Below, piece after piece: positions 8,461 to 18,138 of a stretch of 64,000 nucleotides of DNA. The stretch is from Thiocystis violacea (lineage in GTDB: Bacteria > Pseudomonadota > Gammaproteobacteria > Chromatiales > Chromatiaceae), in the NCBI RefSeq assembly GCF_016583575.1, contig NZ_NRRG01000017.1, positions 23,145 through 87,144 of the forward strand, written 5' to 3'. Position 1 is the stretch's first letter; every line of letters begins with the position of its first letter. Under the pieces are notes generated by a model, which did not search any database, was not told where the DNA came from, and saw nothing but the letters and a program-made list of their open reading frames with translations. Position numbers and translations under genes: made by a program.

Positions 8461-8534
8461 CACCGGGAACGCTTGCTTTAGCGATCCGTCCCCGGTGGAG
8501 CGCGAATATTAGTGAGACAGCGCTGGCTTGTCAA
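8461..8534 (-). promoter_or_regulatory. tRNA-Leu promoter and leader hairpin
   Basis: Read on the minus strand, TTGACA (8534-8529) is followed after exactly 17 bases by TAATAT (8511-8506), a near-consensus sigma-70 promoter. The next bases are GC-rich, as in the discriminators of stable-RNA promoters under stringent control. The roughly 40-base leader can fold with CACCGGG/CCCGGTG (8461-8467 with 8491-8497) directly before the tRNA, probably a processing signal. The promoter points away from rnr, whose own promoter must share this 116-base gap. Confidence 0.85.
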
Positions 8535-8573
8535 CGCTACACTTGGAACTTTATAGAACAACGATGAGTTCAA

Positions 8574-11021
8574 GTGACAAGACGTCGACAACCCACGGTA
8601 GCCAAGAGCGCGGATCCCCATCGCCAACGCGAGGCGAAGAAATACGCCAACCCCATTCCGAGCCGGGAATTCATCCTTGAGACCCTGGCCAATCACGGCG
8701 CGCCCCTGTCGTTCGAGGAGGTGGTGGCGGCGCTGTCTCTGGTCGACGAGGAGGATCTGGTCGCGCTTGAGCGTCGGCTCGGCGCCATGGTCCGGGATGG
8801 GCAATTGGTCCGCAATCGCAACCAGGCCTTCTGTCCGGTCAACAAGCGCGACCTGATCGCCGGGCGGGTCATCGGTCACCCGGACGGTTTCGGTTTCGTG
8901 AGGCCCGACGAGGGCGGCGACGATCTTTATCTCTATCCCAAGGAGATGCGCGCGCTGTTCCATGGCGATCGGGTCGTGGTGCGGGTGAGCGGTCTCGACC
9001 GGCGGGGACGGCTGGAAGGGGCGGTGGTCGAGATTCTGGAGCGCAACACCCGGACCGTGGTGGGTCGTCTCTACAAGGAAAGCGGCGTCGGCTTCGTGAT
9101 GCCGGACAACAAGCGTCTGACGCACGACATCATCATTCCGAGCGACCGCATCGCGGGTGCCGAGCAGGGGCAGATCGTGGTCGCCGAGATCACCGATCAG
9201 CCCACTAAACGCACCCAACCCATCGGGCGCATCGCGGAGGTGCTCGGCAGTCACATGGGGCCGGGCATGGAGACGGATATCGCGATCCGCACCCATGACC
9301 TGCCGGTGGCCTGGCCGGCGGAGGTCGAGGAGGAAATCGCCGGGCTGCGGGCCGAGGTGCCGGAGGAGGCCAAGGTCGGGCGCTTTGATCTGCGCGCCCT
9401 GCCGCTGGTGACCATCGATGGGGCCGACGCGCGGGACTTCGACGACGCCGTCTATTGCGAGCGCAAGCCCAAGGGTTGGAAGCTCCTGGTCTCGATCGCC
9501 GATGTGTCCAGCTATGTCCGTCCCGGAACCGCGCTGGATCGGGAGGCGCAGTCGCGCGGCAACTCGGTCTATTTCCCGGATCGGGTCATTCCCATGCTGC
9601 CGGAGATCCTCTCCAACGGGCTCTGTTCGCTGAATCCCCATGTGGACCGGCTCTGCATGACCGCCGAGCTCTACATCAACCAGGAAGGCAAGGTCACGCG
9701 CACCCGCTTCTTCGAGGCCGTGATGCGCTCCCAGGCCCGGCTGACCTACGATCAGGTCGCGGCCATGGTGGTGGATGGCGACGGCGATCTCTGCGCCGAG
9801 TTCGCGGAGGTGCTGCCGCATCTGCACGAGCTTTATCAGCTCTTCCAGGTGCTTCATGCCGCGCGGGCCGAGCGTGGCGCCATCGATTTCGACACCACCG
9901 AGACCAAGTTCGAATTCAACGATCTGGGTCGCATCCAGGCGGTCGTGCCGCTGGTGCGCAACGATGCCCACAAGCTCATCGAGGAATGCATGCTGGCCGC
10001 CAACGTGGCGGCGGCCCGTCACTTCCAGCGCAAGCGCATCCCGGCGGTCTATCGCATCCATGAGACGCCGAGCGAGGAGAAGCTGACCGATCTGCGCGAG
10101 TTCCTCGGCCAGTTGGCCCTGAAGCTGCCGGGCGGACCCAAGCCCACGGCCGCCGATTACGCCGAGCTGCTGCGCCAGGTCAAGGATCGTCCGGATCGGC
10201 GCCTGATCCAGGCGGTGCTCCTGCGTTCCATGCAGCAGGCCATGTACAGCTCCGACAACGCCGGACACTTCGGGCTGGCGTTCGACGCCTATACCCACTT
10301 CACCTCGCCCATCCGCCGCTATCCGGATCTCATGGTCCATCGGATCATCAAGCATCTGCTCGCGGGCGGCACCTCGGCGGATCTGGACTATTCCAAGATC
10401 GATCTGCAACAGATGGCCGAGCAGTGCTCCGGCACCGAGCGGCGCGCCGACGAGGCGACCCGCGACGCCGAGGATTGGCTCAAGTGCGAGTTCATGCAGG
10501 ACAAGCTGGGCGAGAAGTTCGAGGGCACCATCACCAGCGTCAACTCCTTCGGCATCTTCGTCGAGCTCGACGAGATCTACGTGGATGGCCTGGTGCATAT
10601 CACGGCGCTGGACAATGACTTCTACCACTTCGACCCCATCGGACATCGTCTGCATGGCGAGCGCACGGGCACCGTCTATCGGCTGGGCGATCGGTTGAAG
10701 ATCCAGGTGGCCGCGGTCAATCTGGACGATCGCAAGATCGACTTCGTATTGGCCGAACCCGCCGCCAAGAGTGGTCCGCCGAAGGGCCGGTCCGGCGATC
10801 GGCGGCCACAGGAGTCGGCGGGGTCGAAGCCAGCCAAGGCCAGGCCGGCCCAAGGCCAAAAAACGGCCCAGCCTAACAAGCCGGCCCAGGGCCGCAAGCC
10901 GGCCGAGCCCAACAAGCCAGCCGATGTCAAACCGGCCGATGCCAAGCCAGCAGGGACCAAGAAGCCGCGTTCCAGGTCCAGGCGTCGGCGTTCCACTCCG
11001 GGTTCCGACACGCAGGGCTGA
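8574..11021 (+). CDS. rnr: Ribonuclease R
   Basis: An 815-residue 3'-to-5' exoribonuclease of the RNB family that degrades structured RNA. Domain order is an N-terminal helix-turn-helix (residues 25-70), cold-shock domains (about 75-235), the RNB catalytic core with DGADARDFDDAVY, in which the acidic cluster binds magnesium, and an S1 domain (FEGTITSVNSFGIFVEL). The tail of about 85 residues is low-complexity, rich in Lys, Pro, Ala and Gln with repeated NKPA/KPAD units, then Arg/Ser-rich. GTG at 8574 is the only sensible start; an ATG at 8563 is out of frame. rlmB follows after one base. Confidence 0.95.
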   Translation: MTRRRQPTVAKSADPHRQREAKKYANPIPSREFILETLANHGAPLSFEEVVAALSLVDEEDLVALERRLGAMVRDGQLVRNRNQAFCPVNKRDLIAGRVIGHPDGFGFVRPDEGGDDLYLYPKEMRALFHGDRVVVRVSGLDRRGRLEGAVVEILERNTRTVVGRLYKESGVGFVMPDNKRLTHDIIIPSDRIAGAEQGQIVVAEITDQPTKRTQPIGRIAEVLGSHMGPGMETDIAIRTHDLPVAWPAEVEEEIAGLRAEVPEEAKVGRFDLRALPLVTIDGADARDFDDAVYCERKPKGWKLLVSIADVSSYVRPGTALDREAQSRGNSVYFPDRVIPMLPEILSNGLCSLNPHVDRLCMTAELYINQEGKVTRTRFFEAVMRSQARLTYDQVAAMVVDGDGDLCAEFAEVLPHLHELYQLFQVLHAARAERGAIDFDTTETKFEFNDLGRIQAVVPLVRNDAHKLIEECMLAANVAAARHFQRKRIPAVYRIHETPSEEKLTDLREFLGQLALKLPGGPKPTAADYAELLRQVKDRPDRRLIQAVLLRSMQQAMYSSDNAGHFGLAFDAYTHFTSPIRRYPDLMVHRIIKHLLAGGTSADLDYSKIDLQQMAEQCSGTERRADEATRDAEDWLKCEFMQDKLGEKFEGTITSVNSFGIFVELDEIYVDGLVHITALDNDFYHFDPIGHRLHGERTGTVYRLGDRLKIQVAAVNLDDRKIDFVLAEPAAKSGPPKGRSGDRRPQESAGSKPAKARPAQGQKTAQPNKPAQGRKPAEPNKPADVKPADAKPAGTKKPRSRSRRRRSTPGSDTQG

Positions 11022-11022
11022 G

Positions 11023-11772
11023 ATGAAGGAGGATCTCGCCCCGGTCTTCGGGATTCACAGCGTCCGCGCGGCGCTCAAGCATGGTCCGGAAGGGGTGGAC
11101 GCGGTCTGGCTGGAGCGTGGCCGACGCGACCGTCGTTTGGCCGAGCTGGCCGAATTGACGCGGGGCGCCGGTATCCGGCGGCTCCAGGTGGATCGGGATG
11201 AACTGGATCGGGCCGCCGCTGGGGCCAATCATCAGGGCGCCCTGGCTTGGGTGAGGATTCCGGCGGCCCGCGCCGAGCCGGAGCTGAAGCGACTGCTGGA
11301 CGTCCTGGAAGCGCCGCCGTTCCTTCTTTTGCTCGACGAGGTGCAGGATCCGCACAATCTCGGTGCCTGTCTGCGGACCGCCGAGGCCGCCGGCGCCCAG
11401 GCCGTGATCGCGCCCAAGGATAACGCCGTCGGCCTGACCCCCGTGGTCTGCAAGGTCGCGAGCGGCGCCGCCGAGACCCTGCCCTATTTTCAGGTCACCA
11501 ATCTGGCCCGCGTCATGGACAGCCTCAAGGAGCGCGGGATCTGGCTGATCGGCACGGCTGGCGAGGCCACCGATGAAGTCTACGCCGCCGATCTGACCGG
11601 CCCGCTCGGGCTGGTCATGGGCAGCGAGGGCGGCGGACTGCGGCGTCTGACGCGCGAGCGTTGCGATCGCCTGGTTCGACTGCCGATGCGTGGTCAGGTC
11701 GAGAGCCTGAACGTCTCGGTCGCCGCCGGCGTTTGTCTCTACGAGGCGTTGCGGCAGCGACGAGGCCGCTAG
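11023..11772 (+). CDS. rlmB: 23S rRNA (guanosine-2'-O-)-methyltransferase RlmB
   Basis: A 249-residue SpoU/TrmH-family enzyme that methylates the 2'-O of a conserved guanosine in 23S rRNA domain V. The N-terminal substrate-binding part opens VFGIHSVRAALK. The knotted SPOUT domain carries the three family motifs: LDEVQDPHNLGACLRTAEA, VMGSEGGGLRRL and LPMRGQVESLNVSVAAGV. The ATG comes one base after the rnr stop, so rnr-rlmB is an operon, as in many gammaproteobacteria. Confidence 0.95.
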   Translation: MKEDLAPVFGIHSVRAALKHGPEGVDAVWLERGRRDRRLAELAELTRGAGIRRLQVDRDELDRAAAGANHQGALAWVRIPAARAEPELKRLLDVLEAPPFLLLLDEVQDPHNLGACLRTAEAAGAQAVIAPKDNAVGLTPVVCKVASGAAETLPYFQVTNLARVMDSLKERGIWLIGTAGEATDEVYAADLTGPLGLVMGSEGGGLRRLTRERCDRLVRLPMRGQVESLNVSVAAGVCLYEALRQRRGR

Positions 11773-11786
11773 CTCCTCATTCCGTA

Positions 11787-12101
11787 TTAAGCGGAATGAG
11801 GTTCCGGCGTCTCCTGATCGTCACGGGGTCGCCCGTCATGGACTACCGCGAGCAGATGAATATCCTCGCCCTGACGTTCGTAGAGGACGCGGAATCCTTG
11901 AATGCCATGTCCCCGGACGCCGTGCCGATCGAATTCTGGCGATGGCTGGTCGCCCGCGGAGCGGGCGCGCAACTGTTCGCTGTCCTGGAAGATCCGTTCG
12001 ACCAGTCGTTTGGCGTGGATGCGGGAGTCGCGTGCGACCAAGGTCGCGATGGCCTCGATGTCGTCGAGCGCGGCGCGCGACCAGATCAGCTCTCCAGCCA
12101 T
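11787..12101 (-). CDS. ParE/RelE-superfamily toxin
   Basis: A 104-residue basic protein starting MAGELIWSRAALDDIEAIAT, the characteristic first strand and helix of the ParE/RelE fold, followed by RIHAKRLVERIFQDSEQL and the later strands FRVLYERQGEDIHLLAVVHD. It overlaps its upstream partner by 16 bases, the usual coupled toxin/antitoxin layout. ParE members poison gyrase and RelE members cut mRNA; the sequence alone does not decide which. The pair sits in the convergent gap after rlmB. Confidence 0.82.
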   Translation of the reverse strand: MAGELIWSRAALDDIEAIATLVARDSRIHAKRLVERIFQDSEQLRARSAGDQPSPEFDRHGVRGHGIQGFRVLYERQGEDIHLLAVVHDGRPRDDQETPEPHSA

Positions 12102-12274
12102 CGATCCAGCCGCTGCTTGGCTTCGGCGTTGAGATAGGCGCGGCCCTGGGCAATGTCATCGCGTCCGTGGCCGACCTTCTCCATGAGGTAGAGCTGATAC
12201 TGGATGTCTTCCAGTGTGCAGTCGTCGGGGAGTCGTCGCAGCAGTTCGGCCACTGCCTGTTTCGCGTTGCGCAT
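12086..12274 (-). CDS. Antitoxin partner of the ParE-like toxin
   Basis: A 62-residue small protein (MRNAKQAVAELLRRLPDDCT, later DIAQGRAYLNAEAKQRLDRW) that precedes and overlaps the ParE/RelE-like toxin. Short helical proteins with Y-x-L-Y-L-M-E-K-V and a C-terminal helix of this kind are common partners of RelE/ParE toxins. It probably binds and neutralises the toxin through its C-terminal helix and may autoregulate the pair. No palindromic operator stands out upstream. Confidence 0.72.
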   Translation of the reverse strand: MRNAKQAVAELLRRLPDDCTLEDIQYQLYLMEKVGHGRDDIAQGRAYLNAEAKQRLDRWLES

Positions 12275-12378
12275 GGCCCGGGTTCTCTTGAGTTCGATCC
12301 TGCCCGCACACTAAGCCCGGCCCGTGGCGAGATCAAGCGTCGTTCGGCCGCTGACCGTCAGGGGCGCGTCGCGGAGCA

Positions 12379-12750
12379 TCAAAGCCATTTGGGGATCAGG
12401 ATCAAGGCCCAGATCAGGATACAGAAGGCGATGCTGGAGAAGACGGCGGCGGAGGCGATGTCCTTGGCGCGGCCCGATAATTCGTGCCGCTCTAGGCCAA
12501 TGCGGTCGACGTTGGCCTCGATGGCGGAGTTGAGCAGTTCCACGATGGGTACCATCAGGAGACTGCCGACCAGCATGGCGCGCTCCACCGGGGTTTCGCC
12601 CAGCCACAGGCCCAGGGGAACCAGGGGGATGAGCAGAAACACCTCTTGCCGGAAGGCCTCCTCCAGCTCGAAGCAGGCCTTGAAGCCTTTCATCGAGTAA
12701 CCGAAGGCGCGGACCACGCGGCCCCATCCCCTGACGTTATTATTGGCCAT
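12379..12750 (-). CDS. dgkA: Diacylglycerol kinase
   Basis: A 123-residue inner-membrane enzyme with three hydrophobic helices that phosphorylates diacylglycerol, recycling the by-product of osmoregulated glucan synthesis to phosphatidate. The catalytic segment ([12 protein letters not shown] and [14 protein letters not shown], then [16 protein letters not shown]) matches the DgkA family, including the Glu, Asn and Asp/Lys residues needed for catalysis. Its 5' end overlaps gcvPB by 11 bases, so it is co-translated with an unrelated glycine cleavage gene. Confidence 0.94.
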   Translation of the reverse strand: MANNNVRGWGRVVRAFGYSMKGFKACFELEEAFRQEVFLLIPLVPLGLWLGETPVERAMLVGSLLMVPIVELLNSAIEANVDRIGLERHELSGRAKDIASAAVFSSIAFCILIWALILIPKWL

Positions 12751-14212
12751 GGGTGTTCTCGATCCCGGCGGGTTTCCACGCCAGGTCTAACTGACGCGCG
12801 GCGCGCACGTCGTCGAGCCGGCGCACTGGCATGGTGTGGGGCGCGTCCCTGACCTTGTCCGGCTCCTCATGCGCCTCGCGGCGGATGGCGATCATGGCCT
12901 CAACGAAGCCGTCGAGGTCTTCCTTGCTCTCGGTCTCGGTGGGCTCGATCAGGAGGCACTCCGGCACCAGCAGCGGAAAGTAGGTGGTCGGGGCGTGATA
13001 GCCGTAATCCAGCAGGCGCTTGGCGAAGTCCATGGCGTTGACACCCAGTTCCCTGGCCTCGCGCTTGAGTGTGACGATGAACTCGTGGCTGGCGCGGCGC
13101 TCCGGGTAGGCGGCCTCGAAGCCGGCCTCCCGCAGTCGGGCCATCAGATAGTTGGCATTGAGCGTGGCGAAATCCGCCACCCGGCCCATGCCCTCGCGTC
13201 CGAGCATCCGGGCATAGACATAGGCGCGCAGCAGGATGCCCATGTTGCCGCCGAAGGCGGTGAGTCGGCCGATGCTCTCCGGGCGTTCCGCTTCAGCCAG
13301 CCACTGGTATTCGTCACCATCGAAACTGATCAGAGGCACCGGGAGATAGGGCTCCAAGCGCTTGGAAACGCCCACTGGACCCGCGCCCGGACCGCCGCCG
13401 CCGTGGGGCGTGGAGAAGGTCTTGTGCAGATTCATGTGGATGACGTCGAAACCCATGTCGCCCGGCCGGACCTTGCCGAGGATGGCGTTGAGATTGGCGC
13501 CGTCGTAATAGAGCAGACCGCCGGCCTCGTGGACCGCGCGCGCGATCGCCTGGATGTTGCGATCGAAGACGCCGACCGTGCTGGGATTGGTGAGCATGAT
13601 GCCGGCGGTTTGTGGACCCACGGCGGCGCGCAGGGCCGCGAGATCGACATCGCCGTCAGGGCCGGTCGGAATCTCGCGGACCTTGAAGCCGCACATCACG
13701 GCCGAGGCCGGATTGGTGCCGTGCGCGGCGTCCGGAACCAGGATCTCGGTGCGCGCCAGATCGCCGCGCGCGCGGTGGTAGGCGCGGATCATGGCGACGC
13801 CCGCGAATTCGCCCTGTGCCCCGGCCGAGGGAGCGAGCGAGACCGCGTGCATGCCCGTGACCGCCTTGAGTATCTCTTGCAGGTCGAAAAGACAGGCCAT
13901 GAGTCCCTGGCCGTGGGTCTCCGGCGCGAGCGGATGACGCGCCAGGAAGCCGGGCAGCATCGCCAGGCTGTTACAGGCCCTCGGGTTGTACTTCATGGTG
14001 CAGGAGCCGAGGGGGTAGAAATGGGTGTCGATCGAGAAGTTTTTTTGCGACAGCCGGGTGTAATGACGCACCGCCTGCATCTCCGAGACCTCCGGCAGGG
14101 CGGGGCGCGTGCGTCGCCGCAGCCCCTCGGGGATGTCGGTCGCCTCGGGCGGATGCAGCGGGGCCTGGGCGGTGGCGCGGCGGCCGGTTCGGGATTGGTC
14201 TTGGATCAGCAT
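12740..14212 (-). CDS. gcvPB: Glycine dehydrogenase (decarboxylating) subunit 2
   Basis: A 490-residue P-protein beta subunit of the glycine cleavage system; with GcvPA it decarboxylates glycine and loads the aminomethyl group on GcvH. The pyridoxal-phosphate lysine is K264 in [18 protein letters not shown]. The start [19 protein letters not shown] is typical. The split alpha/beta type of P-protein is used here. Unusually, gcvPB is separated from gcvPA by about 2.5 kb of other genes and lies behind an AT-rich stretch. The ATG at 14212 has only a weak ribosome binding site. Confidence 0.95.
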   Translation of the reverse strand: MLIQDQSRTGRRATAQAPLHPPEATDIPEGLRRRTRPALPEVSEMQAVRHYTRLSQKNFSIDTHFYPLGSCTMKYNPRACNSLAMLPGFLARHPLAPETHGQGLMACLFDLQEILKAVTGMHAVSLAPSAGAQGEFAGVAMIRAYHRARGDLARTEILVPDAAHGTNPASAVMCGFKVREIPTGPDGDVDLAALRAAVGPQTAGIMLTNPSTVGVFDRNIQAIARAVHEAGGLLYYDGANLNAILGKVRPGDMGFDVIHMNLHKTFSTPHGGGGPGAGPVGVSKRLEPYLPVPLISFDGDEYQWLAEAERPESIGRLTAFGGNMGILLRAYVYARMLGREGMGRVADFATLNANYLMARLREAGFEAAYPERRASHEFIVTLKREARELGVNAMDFAKRLLDYGYHAPTTYFPLLVPECLLIEPTETESKEDLDGFVEAMIAIRREAHEEPDKVRDAPHTMPVRRLDDVRAARQLDLAWKPAGIENTHGQ

Positions 14213-14355
14213 GGCGATGAGATTTGTCCAATCAGAAAAATGTTATTACAAAAGCGCATCACATTGGTCAGATTCGATCTGCGTTCGGCAGTGAACCGGG
14301 GGAAAGTGCGTTATAAGCTGATGACGATTTTGCCTGCTTCATACCTTTTGTCAGG

Positions 14356-15159
14356 TCACTTAGTGGGTACGCTCTTGCCGTTGATGGTTAGGCTGGTGAT
14401 CTGATGGTTAGCGCCGTCAACGATGCAAGAAGCAGAAGCGGGCACTTCCAGCCCCAGACCATTCTTCATCCTGACGAATTTAGTCGAAGCGCCCCAAGCA
14501 AAATAAAATTCCCCGCCGCGTCCGAAATTGCGCACGGGTGGAATCTTGGCCGTTTCGGGATCACGCGCCATCTGCCTGATCGCGAATTGACAGAGTTCGA
14601 GCGCATGGATCTCACCAAATGGTTTTTGTTTTTCTGGGGAAACAGAAAATAGGATCACGCTTAGTCCCAGCACTGATATAAGAAAGCTGCCTCCCACCGA
14701 AAGAATTGGTCCGAGTTGGTTGCGAAACCCAAGAAAGGCTGCCACCACCCAGAGTCCAAAGAAAGCTATTAACCCGCCTGCAAACCTGATTGCAGTTCGA
14801 TCGCCCTGGTTATCAAGCTTGCTCGCAGATGAAGTTTCGGTAACTGTATTAGTTTCAACAATGACTGAATTCGCTTTCGACTCGGAGGCTGTAGCCGCAT
14901 CGGCAACTGTTGAGTTTGTTGCTTCTTGCGCGGTAATTTGCGCCTTGATATTGTTCCGATAGCAGGCGAGTGCCTCAGAAGCAGCTTTCCCTTCGCAGTC
15001 TGTGCCAATAATTAATTCTGCGAAGCACTCAATAATCTCCTCCGAATTGGCATATGCCTCGCAGACTTGCAGATCGAACTGCGTGACTGCGGTAGAGGGC
15101 TGTGGAAACCAGGCTGTGAAGACTGCGATGAGTCCACTCATTATTAGCTTTTGACACAT
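14356..15159 (-). CDS. Membrane protein of unknown function, AT-rich insert
   Basis: A 267-residue protein I cannot name. A signal peptide (MCQKLIMSGLIAVFTAWFPQ) is followed by a short Cys-rich region (four Cys within about 40 residues, CEAYANSEEIIECFAEL), a Thr/Ser/Ala linker and two membrane helices (about 125-170). The soluble C-terminal domain ends CIVDGANHQITSLTINGKS. Base composition is clearly lower in GC than its neighbours, suggesting recent acquisition. It lies between gcvPB and the tpx terminator on the same strand and would have its own promoter in the AT-rich leader. Confidence 0.75.
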   Translation of the reverse strand: MCQKLIMSGLIAVFTAWFPQPSTAVTQFDLQVCEAYANSEEIIECFAELIIGTDCEGKAASEALACYRNNIKAQITAQEATNSTVADAATASESKANSVIVETNTVTETSSASKLDNQGDRTAIRFAGGLIAFFGLWVVAAFLGFRNQLGPILSVGGSFLISVLGLSVILFSVSPEKQKPFGEIHALELCQFAIRQMARDPETAKIPPVRNFGRGGEFYFAWGASTKFVRMKNGLGLEVPASASCIVDGANHQITSLTINGKSVPTK

Positions 15160-15194
15160 CGTTGCGTCCGTTTTCTGGTTTGGCTTCTGAGATT

Positions 15195-15226
15195 AAAAAA
15201 CTGGGTTGCCATTGTTGGCAACCCAG
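15195..15226 (-). terminator. Rho-independent terminator after tpx
   Basis: A perfect 10-base-pair stem (CTGGGTTGCC at 15201-15210, GGCAACCCAG at 15217-15226) with a six-base loop is followed, on the minus strand, by six T residues. It lies about 50 bases downstream of the thiol peroxidase stop and should end the gcvT-gcvH-gcvPA-methyltransferase-tpx transcript. gcvPB beyond it must therefore be transcribed separately or by read-through. Confidence 0.9.
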
Positions 15227-15276
15227 TGGTTTCTAAGGCAGGTGCATTGGGTTTGAGCAGGCTAATCTAAGCTGAT

Positions 15277-15774
15277 TCAGAGCGCGGCCAGCGCGGCATC
15301 GTAATCCGGTTCCTGGGTGATCTCCGGCACCAGTTGGGTGTAAAGCACCGTGTTGTCGGCATCCAGAACCACGACCGCGCGCGCGGTGATGCCGGCCAGC
15401 GGGCCATCCTCGATCAGCACGCCGTAGTCCTTGGCGAAATGACGTGAGCGCATCATGGAGAGGCCGACAACGTTCTCGATGCCCTCGGCACCGCAGAAGC
15501 GACCCATGGCGAAGGGCAGATCGGCCGAGATGACCAGGGCGACGGCGTCGGACTTGCCGGCCATGGCCTCGTTGAATTTCTTGGTCGAGGTCGCGCAGAC
15601 CGGGGTGTCCAGGCTCGGCACGATATTGAGCAACTTCTTCTTGCCGGCGAAATCGCCAAGCGTCTTGTCGGCGAGATCTTTGTCGACGAGCTGGAAATCG
15701 GGCGCGGTGCTTCCTACGGCGGGGAGGTGGCCGCTGAGGGCGACTGGGTGGCCTTGCAGTGCGGTTTGAGCCAT
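15277..15774 (-). CDS. tpx: Thiol peroxidase (atypical 2-Cys peroxiredoxin)
   Basis: A 165-residue thioredoxin-dependent peroxidase reducing hydrogen peroxide and alkyl hydroperoxides. The peroxidatic cysteine is C60 in [14 protein letters not shown] and the resolving cysteine is C94 in GRFCGAEG, the spacing of the Tpx subfamily rather than AhpC. The N-terminus ([20 protein letters not shown]) is also Tpx-like. It is the last gene before a strong terminator and an unusual companion for glycine cleavage genes. Confidence 0.94.
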   Translation of the reverse strand: MAQTALQGHPVALSGHLPAVGSTAPDFQLVDKDLADKTLGDFAGKKKLLNIVPSLDTPVCATSTKKFNEAMAGKSDAVALVISADLPFAMGRFCGAEGIENVVGLSMMRSRHFAKDYGVLIEDGPLAGITARAVVVLDADNTVLYTQLVPEITQEPDYDAALAAL

Positions 15775-15816
15775 GGGTGGTCTCCGTCTGGGTTGTGGGG
15801 CGTGTGGGTGATGGTT

Positions 15817-16575
15817 TCAGCCAGGATTTAGGCGCGTTCGAGACATCCGGTTCCATAAACTGGCAACCCGGCCGCGAAGGCTCAGAGCCTGGAGAATCCG
15901 CGTCTGTTCCGTCAGCGTGGCGTCGAGTTTCTGTTCCATCCGCGCGAGTTGGGGTTGCAGGCTGGTTATCGCGCTTGGTTCGGGCGTCTCCTGGTCGGCG
16001 GGGAGCGAGGGATCGAATACGGCGATCCAGGCCCCCGAGTGCGGCAGGAATCGCTTGGCTCCAAGCCCGATGAAATCCTCCCGGCTCCAGTTCGATCGAT
16101 GCGTCTCGAAGGGGTTGTCCGCAACCTCCTGCGGGCCGACGTTCTTGGGGACGGCGATGATCACGACCCGGCCGATGCGTTTCAAATGGCTGACGAACGC
16201 CAAACCCTCGTCCTTGCTCAGGTGTTCGATGATCGCCAGCGCCAGGCAGAGATCGTACTGGCCGTCGGCGATGGTCGGAAGCGCCGTTCGCGCGTCCTCG
16301 ATCCGGATGTCGTCGTAGACCCAATCGGGGATGTAATCAAGATAGTCTCCGAATCCCTCGATCGCATCGATCCTGACCCCGGACCAGCGTTTCGTCGACC
16401 GATGGCTCCGAAACAGCTTGGTGTAAAAGGACTCGTCGAAATAAAGGTCGAGCTGTACCCGGCTGAGCAGTCCGTAGAGGCCGAGTCCACAGCCGACGTC
16501 CAGCATTTTCCGAGGTCTGACGCGCAGGACTTCCTGCATGATGGGGGTGATTTGCTCGACATTGCTGAATGGCAT
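15817..16575 (-). CDS. SAM-dependent methyltransferase, class I
   Basis: A 252-residue protein with a Rossmann methyltransferase core. Motif I is KMLDVGCGLGLYGLL, an acidic loop follows (RIDAIEG), and the motif IV region is YDLCLALAIIEHLSKDEG. The C-terminal 50 residues (QPQLARMEQKLDATLTEQTR) form a likely coiled coil and end in a basic tail. I start it at 16575, where AAGGAAA precedes ATG. The substrate is unknown; the style resembles methyltransferases of surface glycan clusters. It lies between gcvPA and tpx on the same strand. Confidence 0.8.
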   Translation of the reverse strand: MPFSNVEQITPIMQEVLRVRPRKMLDVGCGLGLYGLLSRVQLDLYFDESFYTKLFRSHRSTKRWSGVRIDAIEGFGDYLDYIPDWVYDDIRIEDARTALPTIADGQYDLCLALAIIEHLSKDEGLAFVSHLKRIGRVVIIAVPKNVGPQEVADNPFETHRSNWSREDFIGLGAKRFLPHSGAWIAVFDPSLPADQETPEPSAITSLQPQLARMEQKLDATLTEQTRILQALSLRGRVASLWNRMSRTRLNPG

Positions 16576-16681
16576 CTCTTTCCTTTTCCTTGATTGCCTG
16601 GGTTGATGTGGGAGTCGGATTCTGATCCCGGGGCGATGTCCGATCAATCAGTCTTGATACTCCCTGTCGAGCATCGGCCTC

Positions 16682-18082
16682 CTACATTTTGGGTCGCACC
16701 GGACAGGGCGCCTGGGTCCGGGTGGCCAGGATGCGTCCCAGCGTGTCGGCGAAACGGCGCATCTCCTCGTCCGAGCGCAACTCGGTCGCGCAGACCAGAA
16801 CGGCCGGATCCAGTTCCGGATAGTCCGCGCCCAAATCGAAACCGCCCAGGATGTTATGCGCCGCCAGTGAGCGCAGCAAATCCGCCGCCGGGGCCGGTAG
16901 ACGCAACGCCTGCTCGTGGAAAATGGGGCGATCGAACAGGGGTTCGACGCCGGACAGATCGCACAACATGGCGGTGAGTCGACCTGTATTGGCATGCGAG
17001 GCCGACGCGACCCGTTCCAGTCCCTCCGGTCCCAGCAGCGCCATGTGAATGGTCGCGGCGGTCACCAGCAGGCCCTGATTGGTGCAGATGTTGGAGGTCG
17101 CCTTGCCGCGCCGGATGTGCTGCTCGCGGGCCTGGAGCGTGAGCGTGAAGCCGGGCTTGCCGTCCAGGTCCAGGGTGCGTCCCGCGATCCGGCCGGGGAG
17201 CTGGCGGACGAAGGCCTCCTTGCAGCAGAGAAATCCGGCATAGGGACCGCCCGAGCAGAGCGGCATGCCCAGGGGTTGCGCCTCTCCGCAGGCGATATCG
17301 GCCCCGCTCGCGCCCCAGTCGCCGGGGGGCGAAAGCAGGGCCAGGGCGATTGGGTTGACGACGGCGACGGCCAGCGCCTTGTGGGCATGCGCCCAGTCGG
17401 TCAGGGCGTCGACGTCCTCCAGCACACCGAAAAAGTTGGGCTGGTTGATGACGACGGCGGCGTATTCGCCATCGCGATCGGCGGCTTCCAGTTGCTCGAC
17501 CGGCGTCTGTCCGCCTTTGGGATCAAAGGCGACCTCGACCAGTGCGATTCCCTGGGATTCGACGATGCTCCGGACCGTGCGCCGATAGGCCGGGTGCAGG
17601 GCGCGCGGGACCAGCACCTTGGCCGACTTGGTCTGGCGATTGGCGCGCACCGCCATGAGGATCGCCTCGGCCAGCGCCGAGGCGCCGTCGTAGAGCGAGG
17701 CGTTGGAGACGTCCAGCCCGGTGAGCGCGGTCATCATGGACTGGAATTCGTAGAGCACCTGGAGCGTGCCCTGGCTGGCCTCGGCCTGATAGGGTGTGTA
17801 GGCGCTGTAGAACTCGCCGCGCGTGGCGATCTGCCAGACGGCGGCTGGGATGTGATGGTCATAGGCACCGGCGCCGATGAAGCAGAGCGGCTGCCCGTCG
17901 GTGCGCGCGCGGGCCTGCATCAGACGGTTGATGTCCATTTCGGACATCCCGGGCGGGATGGCGTCCAGCTCGCCGATCCGCAACTCGGCCGGGATCTCGT
18001 CGAACAGCGCATCGATGGAGGGGACGCCGATGGCCGCGAGCATGGCGGCGATGTCGTCTTGCGTGTGGGGTATGAAGGGCAT
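16682..18082 (-). CDS. gcvPA: Glycine dehydrogenase (decarboxylating) subunit 1
   Basis: A 466-residue alpha subunit of the two-chain P-protein. The start [19 protein letters not shown] and the blocks [20 protein letters not shown] and [17 protein letters not shown] are typical. I prefer the ATG at 18082, which gives the usual MPFIPH start; a GTG at 18106 is possible. It lies downstream of gcvH and, with gcvPB, would complete the glycine decarboxylase. Its separation from gcvPB is discussed as a finding. Confidence 0.94.
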   Translation of the reverse strand: MPFIPHTQDDIAAMLAAIGVPSIDALFDEIPAELRIGELDAIPPGMSEMDINRLMQARARTDGQPLCFIGAGAYDHHIPAAVWQIATRGEFYSAYTPYQAEASQGTLQVLYEFQSMMTALTGLDVSNASLYDGASALAEAILMAVRANRQTKSAKVLVPRALHPAYRRTVRSIVESQGIALVEVAFDPKGGQTPVEQLEAADRDGEYAAVVINQPNFFGVLEDVDALTDWAHAHKALAVAVVNPIALALLSPPGDWGASGADIACGEAQPLGMPLCSGGPYAGFLCCKEAFVRQLPGRIAGRTLDLDGKPGFTLTLQAREQHIRRGKATSNICTNQGLLVTAATIHMALLGPEGLERVASASHANTGRLTAMLCDLSGVEPLFDRPIFHEQALRLPAPAADLLRSLAAHNILGGFDLGADYPELDPAVLVCATELRSDEEMRRFADTLGRILATRTQAPCPVRPKM

Positions 18083-18138
18083 CGGGGTTTCCAGGGTCCG
18101 GGTCACGGACCCATTGTCGGTCGGGCCGGGTGGGACGA

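Noticed and set aside
8478..10859. A 793-codon minus-strand frame opposite rnr
   Set aside because: Antisense to RNase R with a His/Asp/Gly-rich composition typical of shadow frames, and it would run through the tRNA-Leu promoter region.
18083..18106. Upstream GTG start for gcvPA
   Set aside because: Gives extra residues before the conserved MPFIPH start and has no better ribosome binding site than the ATG at 18082.
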